Shown piece by piece: positions 1-7,552 of a stretch of 12,853 nt of DNA. Position 1 is the stretch's first letter; every line of letters begins with the position of its first letter. Origin of the DNA: Echinostoma caproni (Eukaryota; Platyhelminthes; Trematoda; Plagiorchiida; Echinostomatidae); assembly GCA_900618425.1 (NCBI GenBank), contig UZAN01047322.1, positions 5,765-18,617 on the forward strand, given 5' to 3'. Under the pieces are notes generated by a model, which searched no databases, was not told the origin of the DNA, and saw only the letters and a program-made list of their open reading frames with translations. The translations under genes were made by a program, and so were the position numbers.

Positions 1-773
1 CGTTCCAGCCACTTCGAAGTCTTCCGCGAACATAAAACACGGGTTGTTGATTTCCCGTGGCAGATCGTTGACGAACATCAGGAATATCAGTGGGCCTAGC
101 TCAGAACCCTGAGGGACACCGCTAGTCATGTTGGCCGGCACCGATAATTGCATACCAACCTTGACCTGGAAGGTGCTGTTAGTTATAAAGCAGTATACTC
201 ACTTTCTAGCTTTCCCCCAATTCTTAGGAGTTGCAATTTCCGGTCTAACCCCAGATGACTTACCGAGTCAAAGGCTTTGCTAAAGTCCAGGTAACAGACC
301 TCGACATGCTGTCCCTCGTCTAAGCGTCGTGTGACTTCATCGGGGAAGGCAAGCAGATTTAATAGACAAGACTTTCCCTTAATATAGCCACGTTGAGCTG
401 GCGTTAGTAGCTCATGCCCTACTATGTACGCAGCCATATGCTTACTAGGCATTTGCATAGGACCGACGTCAGACTTACCGGTCTGTAGTTTTTGGCCTTT
501 TGCTTTGACCCAGATTTATGCAGAGCAACTACCGTCGCTCTTTCCTAATCTCCCGGTACCTCGGTTTATATCTAGAGATGCCTGAAACAACGTAGACAGA
601 GGCCCTTGGAGCATCTCCGCTAGAGGTTATCTAGGGATGTCTGAAACAGCTTTGACAGAGGCCCTGGAAGTATCTCCGCTAGAAGTTTGCCAATAGAGGG
701 ATGGATGCCATCCGGTCCCGCTCCCTTGAACTTATTCAGGGTAGCTAACTCGTGAAGGACTTCGTCTGGTGTC
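1..773 (-). pseudogene. Element A: CR1-type LINE reverse transcriptase fragment, broken
   Basis: Read on the minus strand this is the N-terminal and palm part of a CR1-superfamily reverse transcriptase. From high to low coordinates I can read KFKGAGPDGIHPSI (about 695-740), VVALHKSGSKQKAKNYRPVS (about 480-540), a GYIKGKSCLLNLL segment, motif A YLDFSKAFDSV (about 255-290), motif B SGVPQGSELGPLIF and a motif C that reads FAED instead of the usual FADD at the left edge. The pieces lie in different frames: shifts occur near 180, near 458 and within the 569-686 duplication, with a TAG at 545-547 where the family has Trp. There is an in-frame TAA at 183-185. The left end is cut by the window. On the right the homology stops at about 773, where Gypsy-like sequence begins. 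The domain identity is secure; the exact family is not. Confidence 0.9.
569..686. repeat. 59-bp tandem duplication inside element A
   Basis: Two head-to-tail copies, 569-627 and 628-686, share the run tatctag-g-gatg...ctgaaaca...gacagaggccc...tatctccgctaga with roughly 10-12 differences between them. On the minus strand both copies encode the same stretch of RT (LAEILPGPLSKLFQTSLD in one, LAEMLQGPLSTLFQASLD in the other), so this is a duplication of a coding piece. As 59 is not a multiple of three, it shifts the reading frame. The divergence between copies suggests an old event, or unequal decay afterwards. Confidence 0.85.
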
Positions 774-993
774 TGTCATGTATCGGAACTCTACTTTATT
801 TCACANATTTCACAATTCTCGTATTATTCGCTTTGTGTATTATATGCACTCATATCCACCATCTTTCCTATTGTAGCAATATCCTCTGTTAATCAGTTGA
901 TTGAAGTCTACGATACGTTCTACCTCTTCTGTTGTGCTCAGATTATCTCCTTGATTGACGATCTACTACAACTTGATCCAATGAATATATAAA
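774..993 (+). mobile_element. Possible LTR/leader of a Ty3/Gypsy-like element
   Basis: The stretch starts with TGTCATG exactly where the coding homology of element A ends, is A/T-rich, and lies directly upstream of the Gag-like start at 994. This is the arrangement expected of a 5' LTR plus leader inserted into an older LINE. I could not identify a convincing CA end, primer binding site or second LTR, so the LTR call is inference from position. An ambiguous base lies at 806, inside a short direct repeat (atttcaca twice), which may mark a collapsed assembly position. Confidence 0.3.
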
Positions 994-1105
994 ATGGACA
1001 AATACCTCCGACCTGAGAGACTCGACATCGATCCTCACTCTTCTGATGCAGGGGACCACTGGACTCATTGATACCGAACCTTTACGACTTTCCTCTTCAC
1101 CAGTG
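994..1105 (+). pseudogene. Ty3/Gypsy-like Gag N-terminal fragment, broken
   Basis: Starting at the ATG at 994 the translation begins MDKYLRPERLDIDP and continues to a W-T-H segment, an in-frame TGA at 1069-1071, then YRTFTTFL. The layout (Met, short acidic/basic lead, a Pro-Glu-Arg-Leu/Phe-Asp motif, then an aromatic-rich W..W.RTF..FL segment) is that commonly seen at the start of Gag in animal Ty3/Gypsy elements, which forms the internal particle. The TGA stands where Trp is usual. After about residue 37 the similarity fades and stops appear, so only about 110 bp is left. No nucleocapsid knuckle, protease, RT or integrase was found nearby. Short length keeps this moderate. Confidence 0.5.
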
Positions 1106-1439
1106 AATCACTCAATCACTCAATAGCTAAAAACGTTTTGGGAACACAATTATAAAACAATAAAAACGACTCAGATACAACGTTTGTGAACCACTAAAGG
1201 GTTAAACACTTTGCATAGTAAGCACTAAAAGGTTTAGTGCCTAAAGTGTGAAATATCTATAGATAATTCACCAGTTTTCAACCAAAAATGTTTGTATACT
1301 GATAGTAATTCGAAAAGTCAAACCACGCGCAAACGTACCGCATGGTTCACGATCTTTCATGATCTTTCAAATTCAAATCAAATTCAAATCACAGAACGTA
1401 AAGAGGTCTTCTCCTATTGGGTGTCCTGGTAGTGGTGGG
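1106..1439. other. Non-coding spacer, A/T-rich
   Basis: No gene recognised. It holds the small hairpin at 1207-1248 and the short tandem run at about 1366-1390 (repeated attcaaatc units). Conceptual translations in all frames are interrupted and show no family motif. The right end may include decayed sequence of element B. Confidence 0.5.
1207..1248. repeat. Nested inverted repeat (small hairpin)
   Basis: GCACTAAA at 1222-1229 pairs perfectly with TTTAGTGC at 1233-1240 across a 3-base loop. Outside it, CACTTT at 1207-1212 can pair with AAAGTG at 1243-1248. The arms are short and the surroundings A/T-rich, so it may be chance; no function is assigned. Confidence 0.4.
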
Positions 1440-1751
1440 TTCTGTCCTTGGACAGACTCTCCTGCGAGTGTATTGCTTCTCCCGACTCTCCACAAAGGGA
1501 GTAATATCTGGAAGGTAGAAGAGAAAGAGAGACGGTGCAGTATCGGTTACGCGCATTTCATCTTTAGTAGTAGATTTCGTCCATTACGGAACGGTGATCA
1601 GACTCGTGGTCACAGGTTTACTCCACGGAAGCCGCAGACTACGGAAATTCCTTTGGTTTATCGCCTTTCCCGGAGGGAGACTACTTTATTTAATTCGCTT
1701 CCGTCGGCGGTGGTGGAGAACGAGGCGCAATTCCAACAACATCTCGCCTAG
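1440..1751 (+). pseudogene. Element B: LINE reverse transcriptase C-terminal tail
   Basis: This is the only LINE piece on the plus strand. The last 60 codons before the TAG at 1749-1751 read RNGDQTRGHRFTPRKPQTTE, then YRLSRRETTLFNSLPSAVVE and a final AQFQQHLA. The pattern R.....F..R....FNSLP..VV matches the conserved end of CR1/L2/Jockey-type RT proteins, which usually show WN.LP..VV followed by F...L. Further upstream a second frame gives YLEGRRERETVQYRL, resembling the usual L..RR.RGDL..VYK block, so at least one frameshift separates the two. The Trp of the WN motif is Phe here. Distance from motifs A-C means the clade cannot be told. Similarity is by motif only. Confidence 0.55.
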
Positions 1752-2000
1752 CATTTGGTGAGATGCTTAAAAAACATGCGGAAAGATGAGCAGGTTTCTA
1801 TCTGTACCTGTGGTGAAAAGGCTCATGTAGAGCGCAGTTCATCTACCTTGTATACACAAAGGTCAATATGCGGTTAAAAAATAAAATTATACTAAGTTAT
1901 AGCGATATACATCCCTATTTTGGTAGCATATTGGTAGCGGTAAAACGCCAATTAGTAGTGTTCGCTATCGTCAAGTTTAGCGCTTTTCCAAGTTATTGTG
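1752..2000 (+). other. Non-coding, possible 3' tail of element B
   Basis: Follows the stop of element B. It holds an AT-rich run ending in aaaaaataaaatt at about 1876-1889 that could be the remains of a LINE 3' UTR or tail. No open frame with recognisable protein features. Confidence 0.3.
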
Positions 2001-2034
2001 CACAACAATTTTGAAAAGCATTAACCTCGAAGGT
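2001..2034. repeat. Left copy of short direct repeat
   Basis: The core cattaacctcgaaggt (2019-2034), preceded by a cacaa...aattt...aa context from 2001, recurs at 2337-2366. It lies just left of the first dispersed repeat copy. Confidence 0.5.
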
Positions 2035-2075
2035 ATACTCCCGGTGTAGCGCAGTGAGTCCGATGTCAGATCGGG

Positions 2076-2201
2076 ACAGGACAGGACAGGTCACAGGACT
2101 TGCGGCGGAGCCAGAAGCAGACCAGTTTCTTGCACCAATGAGCTTGGGAGCACTGCGACAATTGTGTTAATTTGTTCACGTAGACTTGAGTGGGTGCGGT
2201 T
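2076..2201. repeat. Dispersed repeat, copy 1
   Basis: About 126 bp that aligns in the same orientation with 3155-3288. Shared blocks include acaggacaggtcacaggact, tttcttgcaccaatga, and gttcacg-agac-tgagtg followed by gcggtt/acggtt. It starts in an ACAGG pentamer run. Copy 1 has about 9 extra bases after ttgcggc and copy 2 about 9 extra before tgcgaca. On the minus strand both copies read NRTHS.LREQ in the same register, which follows from shared ancestry and need not mean protein coding. A short non-autonomous element (SINE-like) or a tail of a larger repeat are both possible. Confidence 0.75.
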
Positions 2202-3154
2202 GATAGTGTTGCATTCCACTCGTATCAGTTGCGCCCCAGTGATATTCACCCCACCTATATGAACACGTGCTTCCACGTCCTTGCCATACGTTCTCTTCAT
2301 TTCATTTCGTGACTAAGTGTCCTTATATCAGATTGATACACAATTTAAGACATTAACCTCCAAGGTGTGACCCATTTTCTTTACAATATTCATCCATTAA
2401 CATACACACAATCACCTGCATGCTGAACATGATTTCATTTGTAAAACTTAAACATTAATTACAGCGCCCGCATTCCCTCACTTCTTGTTTAAACATCGAG
2501 ACTTTATCTGTAATGATATTCATTTGACCCACTGCTATAAAGTTATCGTGCGACTGGATGCAAGCGTACTGATGCAGAAGGCAGATCTCGACGGAGGAAC
2601 GTGCAAGTCATCAGAGGTCAAGATTAACGAGTGCGGCGAAAGTTGAACAGTTAGTAGTCAGAAGCACTGACAGCAGGGACTAGGTAGGTATATAGGTAGA
2701 CAAGAATCAATGACCTGCGCTAACCTCTTGAATCAGACGACAGCAGGAAGGATTTTAGCGGCCAGTTTATTTCATAATAAATTTTTGAAAATCCTTCCAA
2801 ATCCATGATTATTTATGATGACAACTCTATCTGTGTTGCTTCTCTATTGACATTTTTCAATCACAAACACCATACATTAATATTTATCTGTTAATTTGAT
2901 GCCCGACACATTTGGATTTTGCGTGGTCATAGAGCGTGAGCGACTGTTTGGCATCATCATCATATTTGGCTCGCTTGCTTGAGTGCTTTTGGCCGCATAT
3001 TTAAGGTTTGCTATGTTGTACATTTTGTAATGATTTCACTAATTCAGTACCGTAGAACATTACGGATCAATCGTGTTTTGTTTTGAGATTCGTGTCGGTT
3101 TCGGCTACGCGTCACTCAAGTGCGAATTGGTTGACGTACAAGTGGTACAACCAT
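2202..3154. other. Non-coding stretch between the repeat copies
   Basis: No protein family is recognised on either strand. It contains the right copy of the short direct repeat, an A/T-rich section at about 2330-2560, a taggtaggtatataggtag run near 2681-2700 and a catcatcatcat tetramer near 2952. Nothing else stands out. Confidence 0.5.
2337..2366. repeat. Right copy of short direct repeat
   Basis: The core cattaacctccaaggt (2351-2366) matches 2019-2034 at 15 of 16 bases, and the preceding acacaattt-aag context is also shared. Together the pair brackets about 300 bp including dispersed repeat copy 1. Confidence 0.5.
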
Positions 3155-3288
3155 GTCAGGTCAGGTTCAGGACAGGACAGGTCACAGGACTTGCGGCAGA
3201 CAAGTTTCTTGCACCAATGAACTTAGGAGCACCACGACGCTGCGACAGTTGTGCTATTTTGTTCACGAAGACATGAGTGAGTACGGTT
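3155..3288. repeat. Dispersed repeat, copy 2
   Basis: Same orientation as 2076-2201, about 1.09 kb downstream. It starts with a longer pentamer tract (tcagg, tcagg, ttcagg, acagg, acagg) and then runs through ttgcggca, tttcttgcaccaatgaact, tgcgacagttgtg and gttcacgaagacatgagtg. No perfect target-site duplication was found around it by eye. Confidence 0.75.
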
Positions 3289-3596
3289 CTGTAAAAGGAA
3301 AACGCACTTCTGATGGTTACTCGGAGTGAAAGTACACGTCTGAGGTTTTGTCAGGATCAAAGCAACAGCTCGCAACCAACGGCTCCGAGCTACCCAGAGT
3401 AAGAGATGTGTTGAGAGAAGAAACATGACCTTAAAGTAATGGCGCTGGATGTTGAGAATTTTCAGTAAAATGTGGTGCACAGTGATTAAAAAATGGAGCT
3501 GAGGGAGTTCGAGAAATTAAAGTGTAGTATGAGATAAAGAGTTAAATGTAAGGAGGGGAACGGAGACGGACGAGCTGTTAGCGACCTTAGGCCGTA
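3289..3596 (-). other. Non-coding, 3' flank of element C
   Basis: Lies downstream (minus strand) of the element C stop. The first 100 bases or so are probably its 3' UTR; the poly-A-like or microsatellite end is not distinct, though taaaaaat near 3486-3492 (plus strand) is a candidate boundary. The remainder shows no recognised family. Confidence 0.35.
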
Positions 3597-4383
3597 TCAC
3601 ATACAATCGGGGAACCCTGATGCCCAGGATGCATCAAGCTTCAGCTTGAACTCGGCAATGGTTTTTGACGCCACTACCTCCTGAGGCAGTTTATTCCATG
3701 TATTAATTACCCGGTGCAAAAAAAGGTGGCTGTCAAGCGTTTGAGTGCCCGACGCTTGTCTAACTTTATGCTTTGTTCCCTTCTGTTGGGTACATCGTTC
3801 TGTCAAAGTAGGTGGGAGATTCCCTGAGAGAAACCCGTCAAGATACGAAAGGTTTCAATCAGGTCCCCCCTCAGCCTTCCGATTGAGTGAGAACAGGTTC
3901 AGGCCCTGAAGGCGTTCATCATATGTTGCTCCCCGGAGGTGCGGGAACATGCGCGTGAAATTCCTCTGTACCCTTCCCAGAACCCTTTGGCCCTTCTTCA
4001 GAACAGTGCTCAAGGTGCGGCCGAACGAAGGCCATGTAGAGCGGGGCTGATTCGACAGGATCCCTAGACGTCACTGCGCGCTTCAACCTGAACAACGCTC
4101 TATTGGCCGTATGTGCCGCAGCAAGACACCAGGCGGAGGAGTTAAAGGCGGAGTTCAGAGTGCCCCCTAGGTTCCTGATCTCTGGCACTTCTGCCATAGC
4201 CTCCTCGTCGCGAGCTCCCATGAAGCATGGCCCAGCCCCCTGAGCACTCCCGGCCCGTAGGACCTTACACTTTACTGCATTTAAAGGGAGACCCCACTCT
4301 GCAGACCATACCTGCACTGCATCCAAGTCAAGCTGGAGGTCTACACCCTGATGCGAGCTAATGGAGTTTAACGTCGTCTGCAA
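3597..4383 (-). pseudogene. Element C ORF2: RT thumb and C-terminal domain
   Basis: Continues the RT of element C after a frameshift just behind motif C. It reads AVQVWSAEWGLPLNAVKCK, then EIRNLGGTLNSAF and YMAFVRPHLEHC (to about 4002). There the usual text of about ten residues after LEHC is lost and the frame changes to VLGRVQRNFTRMFPHLRGA and YDERLQGLNLFSL. A further shift near 3870 gives RLRGDLIETFRILTGF, and the last frame holds RVINTWNKLPQEVVASKT and the end FPDCM with a TGA at 3597-3599. The order and spacing match the CR1 C-terminal region, whose function in RNA or DNA positioning is not well defined. At least three frame changes. Confidence 0.9.
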
Positions 4384-5340
4384 AGATGAACGTCGGGTTC
4401 GATAGAAATGGGACTAGATCATTGATGAAGACAAGAAACAACAATGGTCCAAGTACCGAACCTTGTGGGACCCCGCTATAAGCGTGCCCGTAGTCCGACC
4501 CATCCCCTTCCACCTTTACGCGAAAGGTTCTCCCTGTCAGGTAGCTCTCAGTCCACCTGACTAAACTAGGGTGGATCCCTATCGATCTTAGCTTGTCTAG
4601 CAGAAGCCGATGGTTTACGGAGTCAAAAGCCTTATTGAAGTCTAGATAACAGACTCCGACCTCCTCCCCTCTGTCCAGCCGTTCAGTCACGACATCCAGG
4701 ATGGCTAACAGATTTGTGAGGCACGAACGGCCTTTACGAAATCCTTGCTGAGCCTCGCCAGCAGGCCGCATTGGGTGAGGTACCTGGCCATCTTATCTCT
4801 GATTAGTCTTTCCATGACCTTTAGGACCACGGAGAGTAAGCTAACGGGCCTATAGTTAGTGGCCAGCTCCCTGTCGCCCCCTTTGTGGATGGGAGCCACG
4901 TTAGCTACTTTCCAGTCCTGTGGCAATGTGGCGAGCTAACGGGGCTGCCAGGATACTTCCTAGAGGCTTCAATATTACCGGGTGGATTTCGTCTGGTCCC
5001 ACCGCTTTTCCCCGATCTAAACTCACCAGGGTCTTTTCCAACTCCTTCGTTAGAAAAATGAAATCCTCCATCAGCGTGGATCCTGCTGGCTGGTGCATGG
5101 GTCGCAGGATGCCCTCATCCTTCGTGTGTACACTCTGGAGGTGCTCACACAAAGCGATGGCCTTCTGGGAGTTTGTTGTGGCGGGGGTGTTGTCCTTTTG
5201 TCTGATGCAGCTGACTGCTTCTCTTGTGGTGGACTTAGATCGGACATACCCGTAGTAAACCTTAGGGTAACGCTTTGCTTTCTTGATCAGAGAAAGCTCA
5301 AAAGCTCTTTTGGCATCCAGGAGGATGCGGTCAAAAGACT
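4358..5340 (-). pseudogene. Element C ORF2: reverse transcriptase core
   Basis: This is the catalytic part that would copy element RNA at the nicked target. From the N-terminal side I read FDRILLDAKRAFELSLIKKA and RYPKVYYGYVRSKST (about 5225-5335), GKAVGPDEIHPVILKPLG (about 4980-5020), DWKVANVAPIHKGG and TNYRPVSLLSVVLKVMERL (about 4810-4920), [19 protein letters not shown], motif A YLDFNKAFDSV, SYLTGRTF, motif B SGVPQGSVLGPLLF, and motif C FADD at about 4373-4384. The three catalytic Asp residues are present. Frame changes occur near 4920 and near 4745-4770, so the three frames do not form one protein. Best-preserved RT in the window and closest in style to element A (AFDSV after motif A). 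Confidence 0.95.
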
Positions 5341-5574
5341 TTCATCCACGTAAGTACTGTAGGTGTATAAGTTAACCACTTGTGGCAAGGAGCCGCTGCC
5401 ACACGGCCCGCTTTCTAATTAGGGTTTTTTCATTCGACTGGACCACCAGGGTGGGGTGATCCTCGATCTAACGGGACACAGAGGTGCGAAATTATTGGTG
5501 AGAGTCACCAGTTTATCCCTGATCAAATCTCACGACTCTACAACTCCACAGTGTGCCGCTGACCAGACGATAAT
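5341..5574 (-). pseudogene. Element C ORF2: linker between endonuclease and RT
   Basis: In frame with the endonuclease it reads VWSAAHCGVVES, a TGA, then DLIRDKLVTLTNNF, SRITPPWWSSRMKKTLIRK and RAVWQRLLATSG before further stops. The PPWWS...K..IRKR..W.. motif is the typical segment that follows the endonuclease in CR1-like proteins. A TAA marks the end of the endonuclease frame at 5575-5577 and at least two more stops lie before the RT frame at 5335. Confidence 0.8.
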
Positions 5575-5973
5575 TTAAGCCGCAGCCTGGAGACATTCGG
5601 TATTTATGCGCCCATAGCGTCGCCTCAATTTGACTTGAGGAAGGGGAAGAGTACAACCGTATTGGCACCAGATAATAGCGTAGTCACTTCTGCCTAGCGG
5701 TGCACCCATAGCAGTATTCCTGATGTCATTCCCGCTTTTGGTAAACGCAAGATCTAAGGTGCTAGGAGAGTTACCCAGTCGCCATGGGGTGGGATCGGTG
5801 ACGTGCTGAGTGGGCGCCAATTCATCCCCTAAGCTGCCCACTGGCGCATACCCTATCTCCCATTCGATCTCAGGGGCATTGAAATCCCCCAAGACAAGAG
5901 GGTTTTCATCCAGGAGTTGCTCCCGGGTGACCTCCAAGTTTTTACCTCTTGTCTGGTGGTGGAGTTTCCCCAT
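5575..5973 (-). pseudogene. Element C ORF2: second half of APE-type endonuclease
   Basis: The endonuclease nicks chromosomal DNA to prime reverse transcription. Only its second half is readable: ENPLVLGDFNAPEIEWE carries the GDFN motif at residues 29-32 of this open stretch, then STLDLAFTKS (71-80) and LGRSDYAIIW (93-102). The first part of the fold, with the catalytic Asn and Glu motifs, is absent, and translated sequence before residue 11 is unlike the family. The final catalytic motif, normally SDH, reads SDY: the codon at 5680-5682 (plus strand gta) is TAC, one transition from CAC. That alone should abolish cutting. It ends in frame with the linker at a TAA. Confidence 0.9.
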
Positions 5974-6110
5974 GGGTCCTCCACCATATTGTGGTCCTCG
6001 TGCCCTAACGATTCATCCCTGGGGTCAGCCCTGGAAGCAGAGGTCGTTTTCCTGCGTGGATTCTCGTGCCCCACTATTGCTACGTTGACGAACAGGAGCT
6101 TGGTTCCAAG
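5974..6110 (-). other. Deletion junction between ORF1 and endonuclease of element C
   Basis: After the ORF1 frame ends at 6111-6113 the alternative frame continues AVAWNQAPVRQRSNSGAR, then QENDLCFQG and stops. This basic, low-complexity text looks like an ORF1 tail rather than endonuclease. The space is far too short for the missing N-terminal endonuclease part. Confidence 0.5.
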
Positions 6111-7173
6111 CTACTGCCTGCAGCTAGGTGAGGCCGTTGTGTTGTGGTCGCGGGGGTAGTCCGGCCCTATGGTTACCTGTTCTTCGGTCAATTTCCTCAC
6201 ATTGGCGGAAGCTGTCTGCATAAAATCCCGATACCTCGGGTTATGAAGCTCTACAAGGGTTGGCCTAGGTGGTAGGGTGTTAGGTGCCCGTTGATCGCCC
6301 TACCACTTCCAAAGGCGCAAAACTCGTTTGATTTGCACCTCTGAGGGGATCTGAGCGAGTCGGATTATGTTTCTAACTTGGTTTAGGAGCGTTTGCCTGC
6401 GGCTGTGCGTTTCTCTACAAAACGGCTCTGGGATGCCCCTAATAACGACATTTCTGTTTCTGCCGAGGGCTGTGTTGGTATTGGCCTGAAGCCTATGCAC
6501 AGAGTCTCTCAGGCTGGTGGGGATTTCGGAGAGCTTCGCAATGGCCTCCTCGTTAGCGCCCGTGCGCGCATCAAATGCCCCTTTCCCTGGTTGCAAGTGA
6601 CACTGGGTAGCCTTATTGGTTCCCTGCCTGTTTCCGGCAGCCTGCACGCTAATCCCTGCGGTTGCCGATTTGACAACGCGCGCCTTAGGGCTGGACTTTA
6701 CCCCTCGGCTCAGGGGTGCCGCTGACGTGGTTTGGTGTTCATCACGCTCAGGCTTCCCCACTAAAATCCATTCCCGGTCATTAACTACTCCAGACTGGTT
6801 TCCTACCCAGGCATCAGGGTCCCTAGCTCGGGGTTACTTTTGTTTATCTCCCTACTCGGGGCCGAGTTACACGGAGGAGCTTGTACTGCCATCTTTGAAG
6901 AAGACTTTCTTCTCAGTGCAGCGTTTTCGCCTTGGATATTCCGATAGAGCTGGTGCACTTCGGACAAACCCATTTCAGAAACTTGTGGACAGTATAGTGT
7001 TCAAATGCCTTGGAAGTTAGTTTACCGCACCGTTGGTGAAACCAATCCTGGCACAGATCACAACGCATACCCTCAACCACCTCGAGAGAACACCCCCTTC
7101 TGGCACACGGGTAGGGTGCAATAATCTGTTTGGTTCGTGTAGCCCCTTTAGGAGGATTTCTGTGAGCTACCAT
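6111..7173 (-). pseudogene. Element C ORF1: PHD finger plus RNA-binding-like protein, broken
   Basis: ORF1 of such elements binds the element RNA and acts as a chaperone. The N-terminal frame (7173-6913) carries a PHD finger and ends at a stop after SKAKTLH. A second frame gives QAPPCNSAPSREINKSNPEL, then a third from about 6840 reads VNDREWILVGKPERD, a basic Ser/Ala-rich stretch, a hydrophilic heptad-like part (SEIPTSLRDSVHRLQANTNT) and NVVIRGIPEPF, IIRLAQIPSEVQIKRVLRL. A TAG at 6300-6302 interrupts it, then the same frame goes on to LVELHNPRYRDFMQTASANV and VTIGPDYPRDHN, ending at 6111. The VVIRGIPE...RVLRL...HNPRYRDF layout resembles the RRM-like and C-terminal domains of LINE ORF1 proteins. 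Two frameshifts and one stop. The domain calls rest on pattern only. Confidence 0.8.
6952..7110 (-). other. PHD-type zinc finger of element C ORF1
   Basis: Cys and His spacing in the open stretch from 7173 is C23-x4-C28, C38-x2-C41, H46-x2-C49, C70-x2-C73, preceded at the third pair by Trp68 (WVCPKC) and at the His by WFH. This is a complete C4HC3 set with the expected Trp two residues before the last pair. PHD fingers in CR1-like ORF1 proteins are documented for this class; in host proteins they read histone tails. Ligand for this one is unknown. Confidence 0.85.
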
Positions 7174-7337
7174 GGCGCTTGTCTAGATAAGCTTCAAGAG
7201 TATGTCCGGTAAAAGGGGGGTGTAAAGATAAAAACCCTACAAAAAATGGATAAAAATCGAGGATAAGTCACTCTGGGTAGTACTATCGGCAGTAAATGTT
7301 GTAGCCTATTCGCTCAACTGGATGGGAATTCTTCACG
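7174..7337 (-). other. Possible 5' UTR of element C
   Basis: Immediately upstream (minus strand) of the ORF1 ATG. It contains A/T-rich runs and a gggggg run at about 7214-7219 but no motif I recognise. The true 5' end of the element is not visible. Confidence 0.35.
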
Positions 7338-7552
7338 TTGATCCTACCACCCGGGTTCCGCTCAGTTGCGGCTCCCAGATTCAGATTTCCGATCTCCAGC
7401 GCGGAAGACCCGGTAGAAATTGCGCTTCCACTGATTTTCCAACGGGAACTTGGACTCGTGAGTGTTTCTCCTTCTTATTGTCGACCTAATTCTACAGCAG
7501 AACGTTCCATTCCAAAATTGAAAGCACGCGCGTTCAAGGTTAGTTAAAAAAA
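7338..7552. other. Unrecognised stretch, open on the plus strand
   Basis: A 69-codon plus-strand frame (7338-7547) starts at an ATT codon rather than ATG, and reads FRSVAAPRFRFPISSAEDP and ELGLVSVSPSYCRPNST. The minus strand is also largely open. I know no family that matches either translation. With no start context, splice evidence or partner gene, it is listed only as unexplained sequence. Confidence 0.25.

Larger units (their letters stand above)
3597..7173 (-). mobile_element. Element C: nearly complete CR1-type LINE with an internal endonuclease deletion
   Basis: About 3.6 kb on the minus strand in the order expected for a CR1-clade retrotransposon: ORF1 with a PHD zinc finger (7173 down to about 6111), then ORF2 with the endonuclease second half, linker, RT and C-terminal domain ending at 3597. 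The ATG at 7171-7173 has the good context gccATGg. The first part of the endonuclease, about 130-150 residues in the family, does not fit in the roughly 140 bases between ORF1 and the readable endonuclease, so an internal deletion is inferred. Several stops and frameshifts make it inactive. The RT active-site motifs are intact, so it is younger or less decayed than element A. Confidence 0.9.

Noticed and set aside
2041..2075. tRNA-like or Pol III promoter sequence
   Set aside because: tgtagcgcagtgag resembles an A box, but no B box and no cloverleaf follow, and the second repeat copy lacks it.
2091..2300. Minus-strand frame reading NRTHSSLREQ, with a similar peptide at 3223-3480
   Set aside because: The similarity comes from the DNA repeat itself; there is no other protein feature and the downstream texts differ.
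4920..6725. Plus-strand frames of 80-111 codons opposite element C
   Set aside because: They are the reverse of RT, endonuclease and ORF1 sequence with clear motifs on the minus strand.
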